A stretch of DNA of 64,000 nt from CAVUOA01 sp963742955 (GCA_963742955.1 CAVUOA010000009.1:496001-560000); one strand, 5' to 3'; positions 1 to 9,836 are shown, numbered from the stretch's first letter. Numbers and translations are program-made. The notes: generated by a model not told the origin, from the letters alone.

Positions 1-491
1 TTATCCAATGCCTGACCTTCGCAAACTTCTATAACGCCGTCGGTGAAGACCTGGACTATTTCATCAATCCGGTCAGACTTAGTTCTGAGTAATGACCTGT
101 ATGATAGCCCTATAAGCTCATCACCCACAAGTATAGCTTCATTTACAGACCATTTTTTGTGAATCGTTTCTTTGCCGCGTCTTGTATCGGCATTATCCAT
201 AATATCATCATGTACAAGTGTAAAATTATGAAGAATTTCTATAGCAACAGCGGCATCGAGCGCATTTTCAATACTGCCTCCGAACGCTTCGCATGCGAAA
301 AACAGCATCAGAGGTCTGATTCTCTTCCCCCCGCCCTGCATTATGTAATTCAGCGGGTCATACAATGAATAAGGATACTTTACATTATCTCTTGAATAGT
401 GCGAAAGCGCAGTCTGTTCGGCTAAGAAATCATACAATCTCTTATCGAATCTATCACGGTATTCTTTACATATTTTATTAAAATCTTCCAA
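1..491 (-). CDS. Polyprenyl diphosphate synthase, partial (3' end outside window)
   Basis: This is the N-terminal 163 residues of a trans-isoprenyl diphosphate synthase (geranylgeranyl/octaprenyl type), which condenses isopentenyl diphosphate onto allylic diphosphates for quinone or carrier lipids. The GGGKRIRP substrate-binding segment and the first aspartate-rich motif (LVHDDIMD, followed by NADTRRG) are visible, and the frame runs off the window before the second DDxxD. No ATG is present in the open stretch, so I chose the TTG at 491-489, 10 nt after the era stop. An earlier in-frame CTG is possible. Family assignment is firm; chain length is not determinable from this fragment. Confidence 0.88.
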   Translation of the reverse strand, partial: MEDFNKICKEYRDRFDKRLYDFLAEQTALSHYSRDNVKYPYSLYDPLNYIMQGGGKRIRPLMLFFACEAFGGSIENALDAAVAIEILHNFTLVHDDIMDNADTRRGKETIHKKWSVNEAILVGDELIGLSYRSLLRTKSDRIDEIVQVFTDGVIEVCEGQALD

Positions 492-501
492 TAAGTATTT
501 C

Positions 502-1410
502 TTATATTTCAGATATGTTTGCTTTGTAGAAATTTCTTTTCAGAAACTCTTCATCATTTTTCCAGTTCTTTCTGATTTTCACAAAAAGTTCAAGAAAAAC
601 AGGTTTGCCTGTAAATTCTTCTATATTTTTTCTTGAGCGCTCGCCAAGCGATTTTATCATCGCACCCTGCTTACCGATTACTATTGGTTTCTGTGATTCC
701 TTCTCAAGCACAATACTTGCCCTTATATAATCTTTTCCTTTTTCTCTCTCTTTAAATTCATCAATTTCCACATAAGCCGAAAAAGGCACTTCATCTTGAT
801 ACATTCTTAAAACCTGTGCCCTGATTATTTCTGCAACAAAAAACTTTTCGGGCTGGGAGGCAATAATATCACCTTCAAAATAAAAATCATGTTCAGGGAT
901 GTACTTTTCGATTGTAATCATTAATTCAGCCACATTAAAACCTGTCTTTGCACTGATAGGGATAATCTCGTCAAATTTAAATTTCTTCGAAACGTCATTA
1001 ATTACCAGCAATACGGTTTCTTTTTTCACCAAATCAATCTTGCTTAAAACGCAGAATATCTTGTGCTCCGAAAATTCTTTGCCGTACCTTGAATAAACTT
1101 CTTCTAAAGACTCCGGGTCATAATCTGATACATCAATTACAAGTATTATTATATCCGCCTCAATAAACGAACTCTCGATTTCCTTTTTCATAAACGCCTG
1201 CAGCTTATACCGCGGCTTTAGTATACCGGGAGTATCTACAAATACTATCTGCACATTGTTTTTTGTGTAAATGCCAAAAATTTTATTCCGGGTGGTTTGC
1301 GGCTTTGGCGTAACAATAGATAAATTGTAACCAAGTACAGCATTCAATAATGTTGATTTACCAGCGTTTGGTTTTCCTACTATAGCAACGAAACCGGATT
1401 TTTTATCCAT
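502..1410 (-). CDS. era: GTPase Era
   Basis: Era is a GTPase that binds the 3' end of 16S rRNA and assists 30S subunit maturation. The 302-residue protein has the usual length. The N-terminal G domain carries the P-loop GKPNAGKST (about residues 12-20), switch region TTRNKI, DTPG, and a SKID nucleotide-specificity motif. The C-terminal KH domain is seen around VIGKQGAMIKSLGE. The start is ATG with 153 nt of non-coding sequence upstream. The downstream polyprenyl synthase begins 10 nt after the stop, so the two are probably co-transcribed. Confidence 0.97.
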   Translation of the reverse strand: MDKKSGFVAIVGKPNAGKSTLLNAVLGYNLSIVTPKPQTTRNKIFGIYTKNNVQIVFVDTPGILKPRYKLQAFMKKEIESSFIEADIIILVIDVSDYDPESLEEVYSRYGKEFSEHKIFCVLSKIDLVKKETVLLVINDVSKKFKFDEIIPISAKTGFNVAELMITIEKYIPEHDFYFEGDIIASQPEKFFVAEIIRAQVLRMYQDEVPFSAYVEIDEFKEREKGKDYIRASIVLEKESQKPIVIGKQGAMIKSLGERSRKNIEEFTGKPVFLELFVKIRKNWKNDEEFLKRNFYKANISEI

Positions 1411-1563
1411 TTATATTTTAATATGCTGCAAAACAATTGCACGCTTGTAACAAAATTACAGGTTTAACGTTAAATTTACGCAAATTTTGTGGAATATTCA
1501 ATTAATTTAAGGGGTAGGTCTATATAAAGGCAGCAAAGTAATGAAACATAATTATGTCAAATT

Positions 1564-4500
1564 TTAGGAAAAGCTCTGTTTTTTCTCCATCAAATTAAAC
1601 CTGATTTCAACCTCGGTACCTTTATCAATTTCACTTCTCACATATATTTTGGCTTTCATATCATCAATAATTTTCTTAGTAATAACCAAACCAAGTCCCA
1701 TTCCGGTTGATTTAGTTGAAAAATACGGCTCAAATAACTTTTGCAGTGTTTGTTCATCCATACCAATGCCGTTATCCTTGACAAATATAGAATAATATCC
1801 GTTTGTTTGAGCGCTTTCTATTTTAATATTCCCATCTTTACGCTCGCATATTTTTTCATCAATTGCCTGCATTGAATTTCTGATAATATTAATTAAAGCC
1901 CTTTTTACTTCATCCCTGTCACCATGGACTAATTTAAGTCTCGGATACAAACTTAGATTCAATGCTATTTTCCCCTCCGAATTCATAAGATTAACAACAT
2001 CCTTAACTATTTCATCAATATTCAAAGGCTGGTAATTGCGGCTAGGCATTTTGGCGAAATCGGAAAATTCGGTTGCAATACGGTTAAGAGTTTCAATCTG
2101 GTCAATTATCATTTTATTTGTTGTCTGAAGTATTGCTTTAAAATCGTTCGAGCCTCTTGAGTAAGCGTAATTCAAATGCTGGATAGCAAGCTTCATCGGT
2201 GTTAAGGGGTTCTTAATTTCATGAGCAACCTGCCTTGCAATATCACGCCATGCGCTTTCTCTTTCAACTTTTTTAAGCTCTTCACGTGAGCGTTCCAGCT
2301 CTTTTATCATCTTGTTAAATGAATTTACAAGCTCCCCTATTTCATCTTTGCTTGAAGTTTTTACCTGTATTCCTATATTGCCTTTTGAAAGCTGTTCGGT
2401 TGCCTTTTGGAGTTTTATTATCGGATTGGAAATCCTGTATGAGAGCAAGTTTACAATTAATATAAGAAAAATTACTGCTACAAAATAAGCGCCGAATATA
2501 TACACCATGCTTTCGGTCAGCTCCTGGTTAATTTCGTTCTGCCTGAACACGGTCTGCGAAGAAATAATTCCCATAAGGTTATTGGCATTGTCATATATAG
2601 GTTTATACCCCACAATAACCGAAAGAGAGCCAATATCTATGGTTTCGTTAAAGAAATCCTTTTTCAGCAGGGCAATGTTATAAAATGCTTTTCCGCTTAT
2701 TCTGGTATCAAGCAAATCAGACTTGTAAAGCTGTTCATCTGTTGTAGCTTCGAGATGAGTTTTTATGTAAAGGTTAAAATTCTTATGCGACTCGGAAAAT
2801 CCCTTTCCGAAAACATTGACAAAACTGCTTGTTTTTTCGGAGATACCCGGATGTGTAAGCAAATAGTAATCTTTCGGTGATATGCGGCTTTTTATATACT
2901 GGTCAACAAGCCTGAGGTCAGATACCATTTGGCTTTTATAAAACTCGTTATTCTTGCTCTGAGCATATTCGCGGCTGTAAATAGCAAGCAGTACAATCGG
3001 TATAACAGATACCACAAAGAATGATGCAAAGAGCTTCTCACGGAAGCCGAAACGGATTATTTTTACGCTTCTGGAGCTCGCCAGGTAAACAGAGAGCTTA
3101 TAAATAAAATAGATAATAATAAATACGAGATATATTATTATTACAAAAAGCAGGTATTTAAACACATAAAACGTTACCAGCCCGAAATCATTCAGTTTCA
3201 AACTCACTATATAAATCTTTTCATGGTCGGTATTGTTTCGAATACCCCTTTGTGTAAGCAGAACATAATATGATTTATACAGCTGCCCGTCAACTTCATC
3301 ATATCTTAAAGTTGATTTATCTATTTTATCTTTTACGCTTTCCCTGAATGCATCCAGCGATTTTATAAATGATTTTGAAATATCTTTATTAGATGAACCT
3401 GCAAGCTCACCGTCAGTGAATTCCGAAATTACAGGTGAGTATGTCAGTTTATTTATAAGGTTATCGCGTGTAAAGCTTTTAAATATCTGCATGCTTGATT
3501 GTGAAAGGAAATTCTTTGCGTCATACTGGGCTGCAATAACTACGTATCCAAGCACCCTGTTGAACTTGCTTTCTCTCAGGTCTATTTTCTCAATCGGTTT
3601 AATGCCGCAATAGAACTTATTCTCAGTATTTTTCAGCACTTCATCAGTGGAGCTTGTTTCAACAGCATCATCATTTTCATCTGTTTCATCATCATTAATA
3701 CCGCCTCCGGAAACACGCTTACTCATTGATTTTTCTATATTTCTTACAGCAAAATTTACAACACTGTCCGAATTTAATTCAGTAGGATTTATATTAAAAT
3801 CGCTGACAAGCTTCTTAGTTGTATCAATCACAAAAACTGCAGTATTCAAGTCTTCCTGGTCAAGCTTGGTTTCAGACCAAATGTTAAAGGCAAGCTTAGG
3901 GTATTTGTTCTTGTTTTTAATATCAAATTCGAGATTGGGATTACCTGCAATATCTTCCAGGCTTGTTGAAATAAGTATATTTATCTTATCCTCAGCTCTG
4001 TCAGATATGCTTTTAGCAACAAGTTCCAGATATTTATTTTCCTGTGATGTAATCTTGCTCAGCATTACAACAGGAACAAAAATCACGCAAATAAGAACGA
4101 GAAGCGAATAGTTCAGTATCGTATTGAACTTAAACTCTCTTTTCAAATTAACCTGCCTGAAAATATAAAACGAGAATAAACCCGCCAGTACCATTATTAA
4201 AAGCCTCAGGCTTAGCTTTAATGAATATTCAGTAAACGGAAGAAGTTCAGTAAGAAAACCAATTAGAAAAATTGCGGTGAATATTACTATAATTATGTTC
4301 TTCCTTAATACCTTGTTAAATGAAAAGTACCTTGCAGAATATTTAGAAATTACAAGCGAGCTCGATAGAAGTATCAAAATCAGTGAAATAGAAAGAAGTA
4401 AAATAGAAAACTGCACAGTTAGCAGTTCAATCTGGTCAGTTGAAATTATCTGTGACCTGTCAAAATATTTCAGGTTAGAATCATATACAAGTCCCTGAAT

Positions 4501-5724
4501 TATTATCCCGTAAATGTGGATACATAACAGGAAAATGGTGATGCATAAAGCAATTATTCCGGCTGCAGCCAGCTGGTTCTTAACCTTAATTTCCTTCTTA
4601 TAGATGTTTATAATTATTGTAACAATATAATAGCAAAGGAGCAGAGTCATTGAAGAAGTAATGAAAAGCTCCCCGATTGACCTCGCAATTCCGAAAGCCA
4701 CGCCGGAAGCATAGTAACCCGGAGAAAAGACATCTACGCTTGTTTCAACGAATAATCTTGACGGGAATTCAAGCAAAAGCCAGAAATACCTTGAAAGTAC
4801 AAGAACAACTCCTATTACAAGACCCTTAAGCAGCTCAGATTTAAGCTGTCTGACAAATATCACCGAAGCTATAATCAGCACGAGATTCAGAATAAAGAGC
4901 TCAACAACAAGTAAATTGATAAATTTATTCCTAACATTCTGAATATATGAAATTTTGTCTGACCGGGGCACATATAGTTTTCCTATGGTTTCCCTGTTGA
5001 TATTCTTAAGTTCATAACTGTCATTTTCCCTGAGGAAAGCAGAATCTAAAGCCGCCTGTACACCTTCATAGGGCTTAAAGCTGAATTCGACATTAGTATT
5101 ATACCTGTCATATATCTCAGATGTAATTCCCACATTCCGAAAATATTTATTCTTGATTTTATATTTTATGTCAAGAAGCTTCGCAGTTACAAGCACACCG
5201 TCGTAACTTGATGCAATATTAGCGGATGTATCTGATTTGTATGGTTCAAAAACCAGTACATATGTATAAAACCCGATTTCTTTTACCGATGAAAATTTCT
5301 CTCCTTTTATGGCTCGCTGCAGCTCAAGAACATCAGGGTTTAATTGTCTTCCAAGGAACAAAAATAATTCGAGCCGCTTATTATACACTTCTACGTTATA
5401 ATTATTAATGTTATCCACATCGAAAAGAGCATCGTAAGCTTTTTTAGTGTTCTGGGCTACAAGCGCTGATTGAAATTTTTTATCTTTAAGGAGGTCGGAA
5501 GAAAATTGTGAAGTTTGTTTCTGGTAATTATCAAATATTCTGACGGCATCTTCTTCAATAACCCGGCTTTTCTCTGCAGAAATATTATCCCAGTTGGTTT
5601 CTATAGCGTTCTCAAAATATGTACCGGTAAGAAAGGTTATGAGAATGCACAGAACTATTACAAGAGCTATTACACCGAGCGCCTTGAAGCGCCATATAAT
5701 TTTAGGCGAAAATGTTTTCAGCAT
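1564..5724 (-). CDS. Large multi-pass NtrY-like sensor histidine kinase (1386 aa)
   Basis: Membrane histidine kinase of exceptional size. An N-terminal helix (about 12-34) is followed by an extracytoplasmic segment to about 265. About eight hydrophobic helices lie between roughly 268 and 560, then comes a second long soluble segment with an acidic D/E/S stretch, then helices near 870 and 915. A third extracytoplasmic domain follows, then a last helix near 1080, HAMP, HisKA with phospho-acceptor His1168 in HEIKNPLTP, and HATPase with DNGIGMD and GMGLGL. HEIKNPLTP resembles the NtrY family. No response regulator is adjacent. The downstream partner is era (153 nt away), and a DUF4783 gene lies just upstream. 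The sensed signal is unknown; the three separate extracytoplasmic modules are unusual. Confidence 0.9.
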   Translation of the reverse strand: MLKTFSPKIIWRFKALGVIALVIVLCILITFLTGTYFENAIETNWDNISAEKSRVIEEDAVRIFDNYQKQTSQFSSDLLKDKKFQSALVAQNTKKAYDALFDVDNINNYNVEVYNKRLELFLFLGRQLNPDVLELQRAIKGEKFSSVKEIGFYTYVLVFEPYKSDTSANIASSYDGVLVTAKLLDIKYKIKNKYFRNVGITSEIYDRYNTNVEFSFKPYEGVQAALDSAFLRENDSYELKNINRETIGKLYVPRSDKISYIQNVRNKFINLLVVELFILNLVLIIASVIFVRQLKSELLKGLVIGVVLVLSRYFWLLLEFPSRLFVETSVDVFSPGYYASGVAFGIARSIGELFITSSMTLLLCYYIVTIIINIYKKEIKVKNQLAAAGIIALCITIFLLCIHIYGIIIQGLVYDSNLKYFDRSQIISTDQIELLTVQFSILLLSISLILILLSSSLVISKYSARYFSFNKVLRKNIIIVIFTAIFLIGFLTELLPFTEYSLKLSLRLLIMVLAGLFSFYIFRQVNLKREFKFNTILNYSLLVLICVIFVPVVMLSKITSQENKYLELVAKSISDRAEDKINILISTSLEDIAGNPNLEFDIKNKNKYPKLAFNIWSETKLDQEDLNTAVFVIDTTKKLVSDFNINPTELNSDSVVNFAVRNIEKSMSKRVSGGGINDDETDENDDAVETSSTDEVLKNTENKFYCGIKPIEKIDLRESKFNRVLGYVVIAAQYDAKNFLSQSSMQIFKSFTRDNLINKLTYSPVISEFTDGELAGSSNKDISKSFIKSLDAFRESVKDKIDKSTLRYDEVDGQLYKSYYVLLTQRGIRNNTDHEKIYIVSLKLNDFGLVTFYVFKYLLFVIIIYLVFIIIYFIYKLSVYLASSRSVKIIRFGFREKLFASFFVVSVIPIVLLAIYSREYAQSKNNEFYKSQMVSDLRLVDQYIKSRISPKDYYLLTHPGISEKTSSFVNVFGKGFSESHKNFNLYIKTHLEATTDEQLYKSDLLDTRISGKAFYNIALLKKDFFNETIDIGSLSVIVGYKPIYDNANNLMGIISSQTVFRQNEINQELTESMVYIFGAYFVAVIFLILIVNLLSYRISNPIIKLQKATEQLSKGNIGIQVKTSSKDEIGELVNSFNKMIKELERSREELKKVERESAWRDIARQVAHEIKNPLTPMKLAIQHLNYAYSRGSNDFKAILQTTNKMIIDQIETLNRIATEFSDFAKMPSRNYQPLNIDEIVKDVVNLMNSEGKIALNLSLYPRLKLVHGDRDEVKRALINIIRNSMQAIDEKICERKDGNIKIESAQTNGYYSIFVKDNGIGMDEQTLQKLFEPYFSTKSTGMGLGLVITKKIIDDMKAKIYVRSEIDKGTEVEIRFNLMEKKQSFS

Positions 5725-5736
5725 TTAAAAATGTGC

Positions 5737-6213
5737 TTAATTGATAATAATCTGGTCAATTAACCACAAGTCATTCAAATATTTAAGCGAAACTGATAAA
5801 TCATAGCTATTTATGTAGCCGTTCCTGCTGTATTTATATTTTCCCGAAGCGAATGCATAGTTTTCAGAACGGCTTGACATTCGCCATTTAAATGAAGAAA
5901 CAGGATTATTGGAGAAAAAATTCTCCAATATAAACTTTGTCTGGTCAGGACTATAGTATCCTTTCTCATCATCAAGAATGTTCAGGTACACTTCTGTTCC
6001 GAAATAAGGGATAACTTCATACACATTAGAATAATTAATTCCATCTCCTATGTTTGTAAAAACTTTTTTGCATTGAGCAAATTTTTGTTTTTTTGCCTCG
6101 GTCTTATATTTTTTGTCTTTCCACCAGTTATCCTGGGCATAAGAAGTCTCAACAAAAAATATTAACGAAACCCAGAATATCAAAAAGTAAATACCTGATT
6201 TAAAAAATCTCAA
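5737..6213 (-). CDS. DUF4783-like secreted protein
   Basis: A 158-residue exported protein with an N-terminal signal peptide (hydrophobic FLIFWVSLIFF, then ETSYAQ|DN). The mature part has the pattern of the Bacteroidota DUF4783 family: a short domain with the segment 'ILENFFSNNP..SFKW' followed by a beta-rich half ending in 'LKYLNDLWLIDQIII', which suggests an NTF2/cystatin-like fold. The function of the family is not known. It sits 12 nt upstream of the large sensor kinase on the same strand, so the two are likely co-transcribed. That makes a role near the envelope plausible, but this is inference. Confidence 0.72.
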   Translation of the reverse strand: MRFFKSGIYFLIFWVSLIFFVETSYAQDNWWKDKKYKTEAKKQKFAQCKKVFTNIGDGINYSNVYEVIPYFGTEVYLNILDDEKGYYSPDQTKFILENFFSNNPVSSFKWRMSSRSENYAFASGKYKYSRNGYINSYDLSVSLKYLNDLWLIDQIIIN

Positions 6214-6466
6214 CTGTTTTCTAATTTAATTAGTGCTTAGGGTTAAAAATAATCAAAAAAATTCACAATATCATTACTTTTTTAAAACTTCGGGACTTAT
6301 TAAAAAATATCCGCTTAAATTTTAAAAAAAAACAAATACTCACCAGAATGTCCCGCCTCCCACACCTTGGTTTTGCGTTGCTTATAAAATTTAAAAGTGG
6401 TATCTTAAAAATTAATTTATTCTGCGAAAACCAAAACGTAGGGATTTTTCAATAAAAACGTAAATA

Positions 6467-7594
6467 TTGGTCAAAATTCGAAAGGTAGACAATGAAACCG
6501 ATAAGATGCGGTTCATTAAGTTACCCTGGCAAATATACAAAGGAAATAAGTTTTGGGTTCCGCCTCTAATATTCGACGTAAGAAATAATCTGAACTCCAG
6601 GAAGAACCCGTTCTTCAATCATGGCGAAATAGATTTATTTCTCGCCGAAGATGATGGCAAATTAGTAGGGCGCATTGCAGCAATAAGAAACGATAACCAC
6701 AACAATTTCCACGGAGATAAGGCCGGTTTTTTTGGTTTTTTTGAAACCATTAATGACCGGGCTGTATCCGATTTACTGCTTGATACCGCGTGTGAGTGGT
6801 GTAAAAACAAAGGTTTTGACACAATTATCGGCCCTGTTAATCCATCTACTAATGATGAGTGCGGACTCTTAATAGACGGCTTCAATTTGGAGCCTGTTAT
6901 ACTCACGCCTTATAATTATGAGTATTACGGGAAGTTCATTGATGACTTCGGATTTGAAAAAGCTATGGATATGTATGCTTATTACATTCCTGCTTCGGTG
7001 ATAAAAGATGAAAAGATAATGGCAAAGCTTGAAAGAATGGCCCGTCTGATTAAGACAAAGGAAAATATTGTTACACGGAAGCTGAATATGAAAGACCTCG
7101 ACAACGAAGTAAAGAAGCTCGAAGCAATCTATAACGATGCATGGGAAAAGAACTGGGGATTTGTTCCTTTAACAACTGAAGAATTCGAATTTTTCAAAGC
7201 TAATTTGAAAGCTTTAGTTGACCCCGATATAGTATTCTTTGCTGAGGTTGACGGTGAAGCAGCCGGTTTTTCTCTTGCTTTACCTGATTATAATCAAATT
7301 TTCAAGAAAATGAACGGTAGGTTATTCCCTTTTGGTGTTATTAAACTTCTAGCTGGGAAAAAGAAAATAGATTCATGCAGGGTATGGAGTATGGGCGTAA
7401 AATATAAATATCAGAAGCGCGGAATAGATTCAGTTTTCTACCTTGAAACAATTAGGGCAGGCAACCGCAAAGGATACAAAGGCGGAGAAATATCATGGGT
7501 GCTTGAAAATAACGCCCCCATGAGACAAACAGCCGAAAAGCTTGGAGCGTACATATATAAAACATATAGAATTTACAGTAAAACTCTTAAATAA
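6467..7594 (+). CDS. GNAT-like acyltransferase family protein
   Basis: A 375-residue cytosolic protein belonging to a conserved GNAT-related family. The N-terminal half contains 'LVGRIAAIRN', the typical GNAT beta4 strand, and 'GFDTIIGPVNPSTNDECG'. The C-terminal half holds a second GNAT-like unit (FFAEVDGEAAGFSLALPDYNQ; then MGVKYKYQKRGIDSVFY in the acetyl-CoA-binding position; then ENNAPMRQTAEKLGA). This looks like a double-GNAT arrangement. The substrate is unknown. The start is a TTG with no clear ribosome binding site. The branched-chain aminotransferase gene follows after 16 nt, so the pair probably forms an operon. Confidence 0.75.
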   Translation: MVKIRKVDNETDKMRFIKLPWQIYKGNKFWVPPLIFDVRNNLNSRKNPFFNHGEIDLFLAEDDGKLVGRIAAIRNDNHNNFHGDKAGFFGFFETINDRAVSDLLLDTACEWCKNKGFDTIIGPVNPSTNDECGLLIDGFNLEPVILTPYNYEYYGKFIDDFGFEKAMDMYAYYIPASVIKDEKIMAKLERMARLIKTKENIVTRKLNMKDLDNEVKKLEAIYNDAWEKNWGFVPLTTEEFEFFKANLKALVDPDIVFFAEVDGEAAGFSLALPDYNQIFKKMNGRLFPFGVIKLLAGKKKIDSCRVWSMGVKYKYQKRGIDSVFYLETIRAGNRKGYKGGEISWVLENNAPMRQTAEKLGAYIYKTYRIYSKTLK

Positions 7595-7610
7595 TTAAGG
7601 AGCTTAACCT

Positions 7611-8582
7611 ATGGCAATAAAAGAAGTAGATAAAATATGGATGAACGGCAAATTTATAGATTGGGCTGATGCCAAAGTGCATGTTCTATCGCATGTAATA
7701 CATTACGGCTCTTCATTTTTTGAGGGTATACGATGTTATGCTACCAAAAGAGGCTCGGCAATATTCCGGCTCGATGAACATATAAAAAGACTTATAAATT
7801 CAGGCAAAATATTCCGTGCAGAAATTCCTTATTCATATGAGGAAATTCAGGAAGGAATTATTGAAACTATCAAAATAAATAATCTGGACGCCTGCTATGT
7901 AAGACCGATTGCTTACAGGGGTTATGACGATATCGGTGTAAATCCTTTGAACAACCCTGTTGATTTGACAATTGCTGCTTATGAATGGGGTTCTTACCTC
8001 GGTAAGGGCGCTGCAGATAACGGAATTGATGTATGTGTTTCTTCATGGAGAAGAAGCGCTCCCAACAGCATGCCGACAATGTCAAAAATCGGCGGCGCTT
8101 ATATGAACAGCCAGCTCATAAAAATGGAAGCAATTGTTAACGGTTATTCAGAGGGCATTGCATTAGATTCTAACGGTTTTGTAAGCGAAGGCAGCGGGGA
8201 AAATATATTTCTTGTATACGAAGGAATACTTTTTACTCCTCAAATAAGCAATGCAATACTTCCGGGTGTAACAAGAAAATCTATTATCCATATTGCCAAA
8301 GAGTTAGGCTATGAGGTTAAGGAAACCAATATCATGAGGGAAATGTTATACATAGCCGATGAGATATTCTTCTCAGGAACAGCCGCTGAAATTACACCAA
8401 TCAGGTCGGTCGATAAATCCATTATAGGAAAAGGCTCAAAAGGCAAAGTTACAGCACAATTACAGGAAGCATTTTTTGATATTGTTTCAAATGCGAACGA
8501 TAAATTCGGCTGGCTGACATTTATTAATAACGGTCAGAAAATATACCCTCTTTCATCTTCCATGAAAGTAGGAAAAAAATAA
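7611..8582 (+). CDS. ilvE: Branched-chain amino acid aminotransferase
   Basis: A PLP-dependent fold-type IV aminotransferase that interconverts branched-chain 2-oxo acids with Leu, Ile and Val. The 323-residue protein matches the IlvE family: early 'VHVLSHVIHYGSSFFEGIRCY', 'YVRPIAYRG', the region 'KIGGAYMNSQLIKMEA' with the PLP lysine, 'EGSGENIFLV', and 'LPGVTRKSII'. An AGGAG ribosome binding site lies just ahead of the ATG. It shares an operon with the upstream GNAT-like gene. An ABC transporter of the branched-chain amino acid type (livMGF) lies 9 kb downstream but is not linked. Confidence 0.95.
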   Translation: MAIKEVDKIWMNGKFIDWADAKVHVLSHVIHYGSSFFEGIRCYATKRGSAIFRLDEHIKRLINSGKIFRAEIPYSYEEIQEGIIETIKINNLDACYVRPIAYRGYDDIGVNPLNNPVDLTIAAYEWGSYLGKGAADNGIDVCVSSWRRSAPNSMPTMSKIGGAYMNSQLIKMEAIVNGYSEGIALDSNGFVSEGSGENIFLVYEGILFTPQISNAILPGVTRKSIIHIAKELGYEVKETNIMREMLYIADEIFFSGTAAEITPIRSVDKSIIGKGSKGKVTAQLQEAFFDIVSNANDKFGWLTFINNGQKIYPLSSSMKVGKK

Positions 8583-8595
8583 AAGTTTTAATTTT

Positions 8596-8790
8596 TCCGT
8601 AATAACCGGGTTTTCCGGTTTAACGGAAAATAGTTCTTTGACAAGAGTATGGGTCCGACAAAACCCATTAAAAAAAAGAAAACGCTCAGTTTATTGTTTT
8701 TTATTGAATGAGCATTTTTAATTAAGCTGTCCAATTGAGAAAGGAAATAACACGTCAACTTCATCAGGACAGGATTTAATAACTAAAAAA
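8596..8790 (+). promoter_or_regulatory. Structured leader upstream of rlpA
   Basis: The 217-nt gap between ilvE and rlpA is rich in inverted repeats. The first is a nested hairpin (TTTCCGT...ACGGAAA enclosing AACCGG-GTTTT-CCGGTT, about 8596-8633), which may end the ilvE transcript. The second is ATGGGT/ACCCAT (8649-8668). The third is GCTCA/TGAGC (8684-8713) followed by five T, which is attenuator-like. The fourth is CTGTCC/GGACAG (8727-8772). I do not recognise a known riboswitch class. A clear AAGGAG precedes the TTG start of rlpA. Confidence 0.4.
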
Positions 8791-8799
8791 GGAGTTAAT

Positions 8800-9774
8800 T
8801 TGTCTAAAACAAAACTCGTGTCGTTTTTCTTTTTTTTAGCTGTGCAACTAGTGCTTACTGCCAATATCTCGAATATCGCATTTTCGGAAGACGATCCTGC
8901 CGCATCAAGCTTTGTCGAAACCGGTGAGGCTTCGTGGTATGGCCCGGGATTTCATGGGAGAAAAACCGCAAGTGGTGAACGATTCGACACCCATGATTTT
9001 ACCGCTGCTCACAAAACCTTACCATTTGGTACCCTTCTTAAGGTGACAAACCTTGAGAACAATCGTTCTACGATAGTGCGTATTAATGATAGAGGCCCCT
9101 ACGTGAGAGGCAGAATTATTGACCTTTCACAGGCCGCTAAAAATGATTTAGGGATGGGCGGAACAGCACCAGTTAGAATTGAGCAAATTACGGAAGAAGA
9201 AGCAGAGATGATTAGGAATGGAATAGACCCTGATGAAAGAATCGATATTTCCAAAATAGATACGTCGGAGTACAAAACGACTGACCTTTTGGATCAAAAA
9301 GTCGGTGCCGAATCAAAAGTCTTCTTAGAGTTCAACTCGGAAGACGGAACAGCGCAGGATTTTGAACTCAACAAGAACCTCAAATCAAGCGGTAACCTTG
9401 TAATCAAAATCATAACGCCTAAAACCGATGATGAGGAAAATAACACTGACCTTTACCAGAGAATCGATAATATAGATTCACTAGTAATGTTCTACGACCT
9501 TGCGAATCGTCAAACAGTCGTAAAAGGTTATTCGATAGAAGTAGGAACATTCACCGATAAATCACTGGCTGACAGGAGAATCGGCAGACTTGAAGGTGAC
9601 GGTTTCAACAATATTTACCTCGAGGAAATTACAACAGACCCGAAAGGTAAAAATAAAGCTTCTACGTATAAAGTTCTCATTGGAATTTATGATGCGAAGA
9701 AATATACAAAGTACGACTTCAATAAGCTCAAAAAATTGAAATACGAACCGATAGTTATAAAAATAGCAGATTAA
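8800..9774 (+). CDS. rlpA: RlpA-like protein with C-terminal SPOR domain
   Basis: Exported protein of 324 residues. It has a signal peptide (to about residue 30), a double-psi beta-barrel RlpA domain (GEASWYGPGFHGRKTASGE, TLPFGTLLKVTN, IVRINDRGPYVRGRIIDLS) and a C-terminal region (VKGYSIEVGTFTDKSLADRRI...) typical of the peptidoglycan-binding SPOR domain. Family members bind or cleave denuded glycan strands at septa. The SASWYG-type entry and the conserved Asp of NDRGP are present. There is no lipobox cysteine, so it is probably periplasmic rather than a lipoprotein. The start is TTG, preceded by AAGGAG at good spacing. An intrinsic terminator follows the stop. Confidence 0.92.
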   Translation: MSKTKLVSFFFFLAVQLVLTANISNIAFSEDDPAASSFVETGEASWYGPGFHGRKTASGERFDTHDFTAAHKTLPFGTLLKVTNLENNRSTIVRINDRGPYVRGRIIDLSQAAKNDLGMGGTAPVRIEQITEEEAEMIRNGIDPDERIDISKIDTSEYKTTDLLDQKVGAESKVFLEFNSEDGTAQDFELNKNLKSSGNLVIKIITPKTDDEENNTDLYQRIDNIDSLVMFYDLANRQTVVKGYSIEVGTFTDKSLADRRIGRLEGDGFNNIYLEEITTDPKGKNKASTYKVLIGIYDAKKYTKYDFNKLKKLKYEPIVIKIAD

Positions 9775-9805
9775 CTATTCACTAGTTGTTCACAGTTATA
9801 ATTAA

Positions 9806-9836
9806 CCCCGTTAAGAAATTAACGGGGCTTTTTTTT
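9806..9836 (+). terminator. Intrinsic terminator after rlpA
   Basis: A perfect 9-bp stem CCCCGTTAA/TTAACGGGG with a GAAA tetraloop is followed by C and eight T. It lies 30 nt after the rlpA stop and directly before the convergent receiver-domain gene. Confidence 0.95.

Noticed and set aside
8583..8799. c-di-AMP (ydaO-type) riboswitch before a cell-wall gene
   Set aside because: Position fits, but I cannot find the conserved core motifs of that class.
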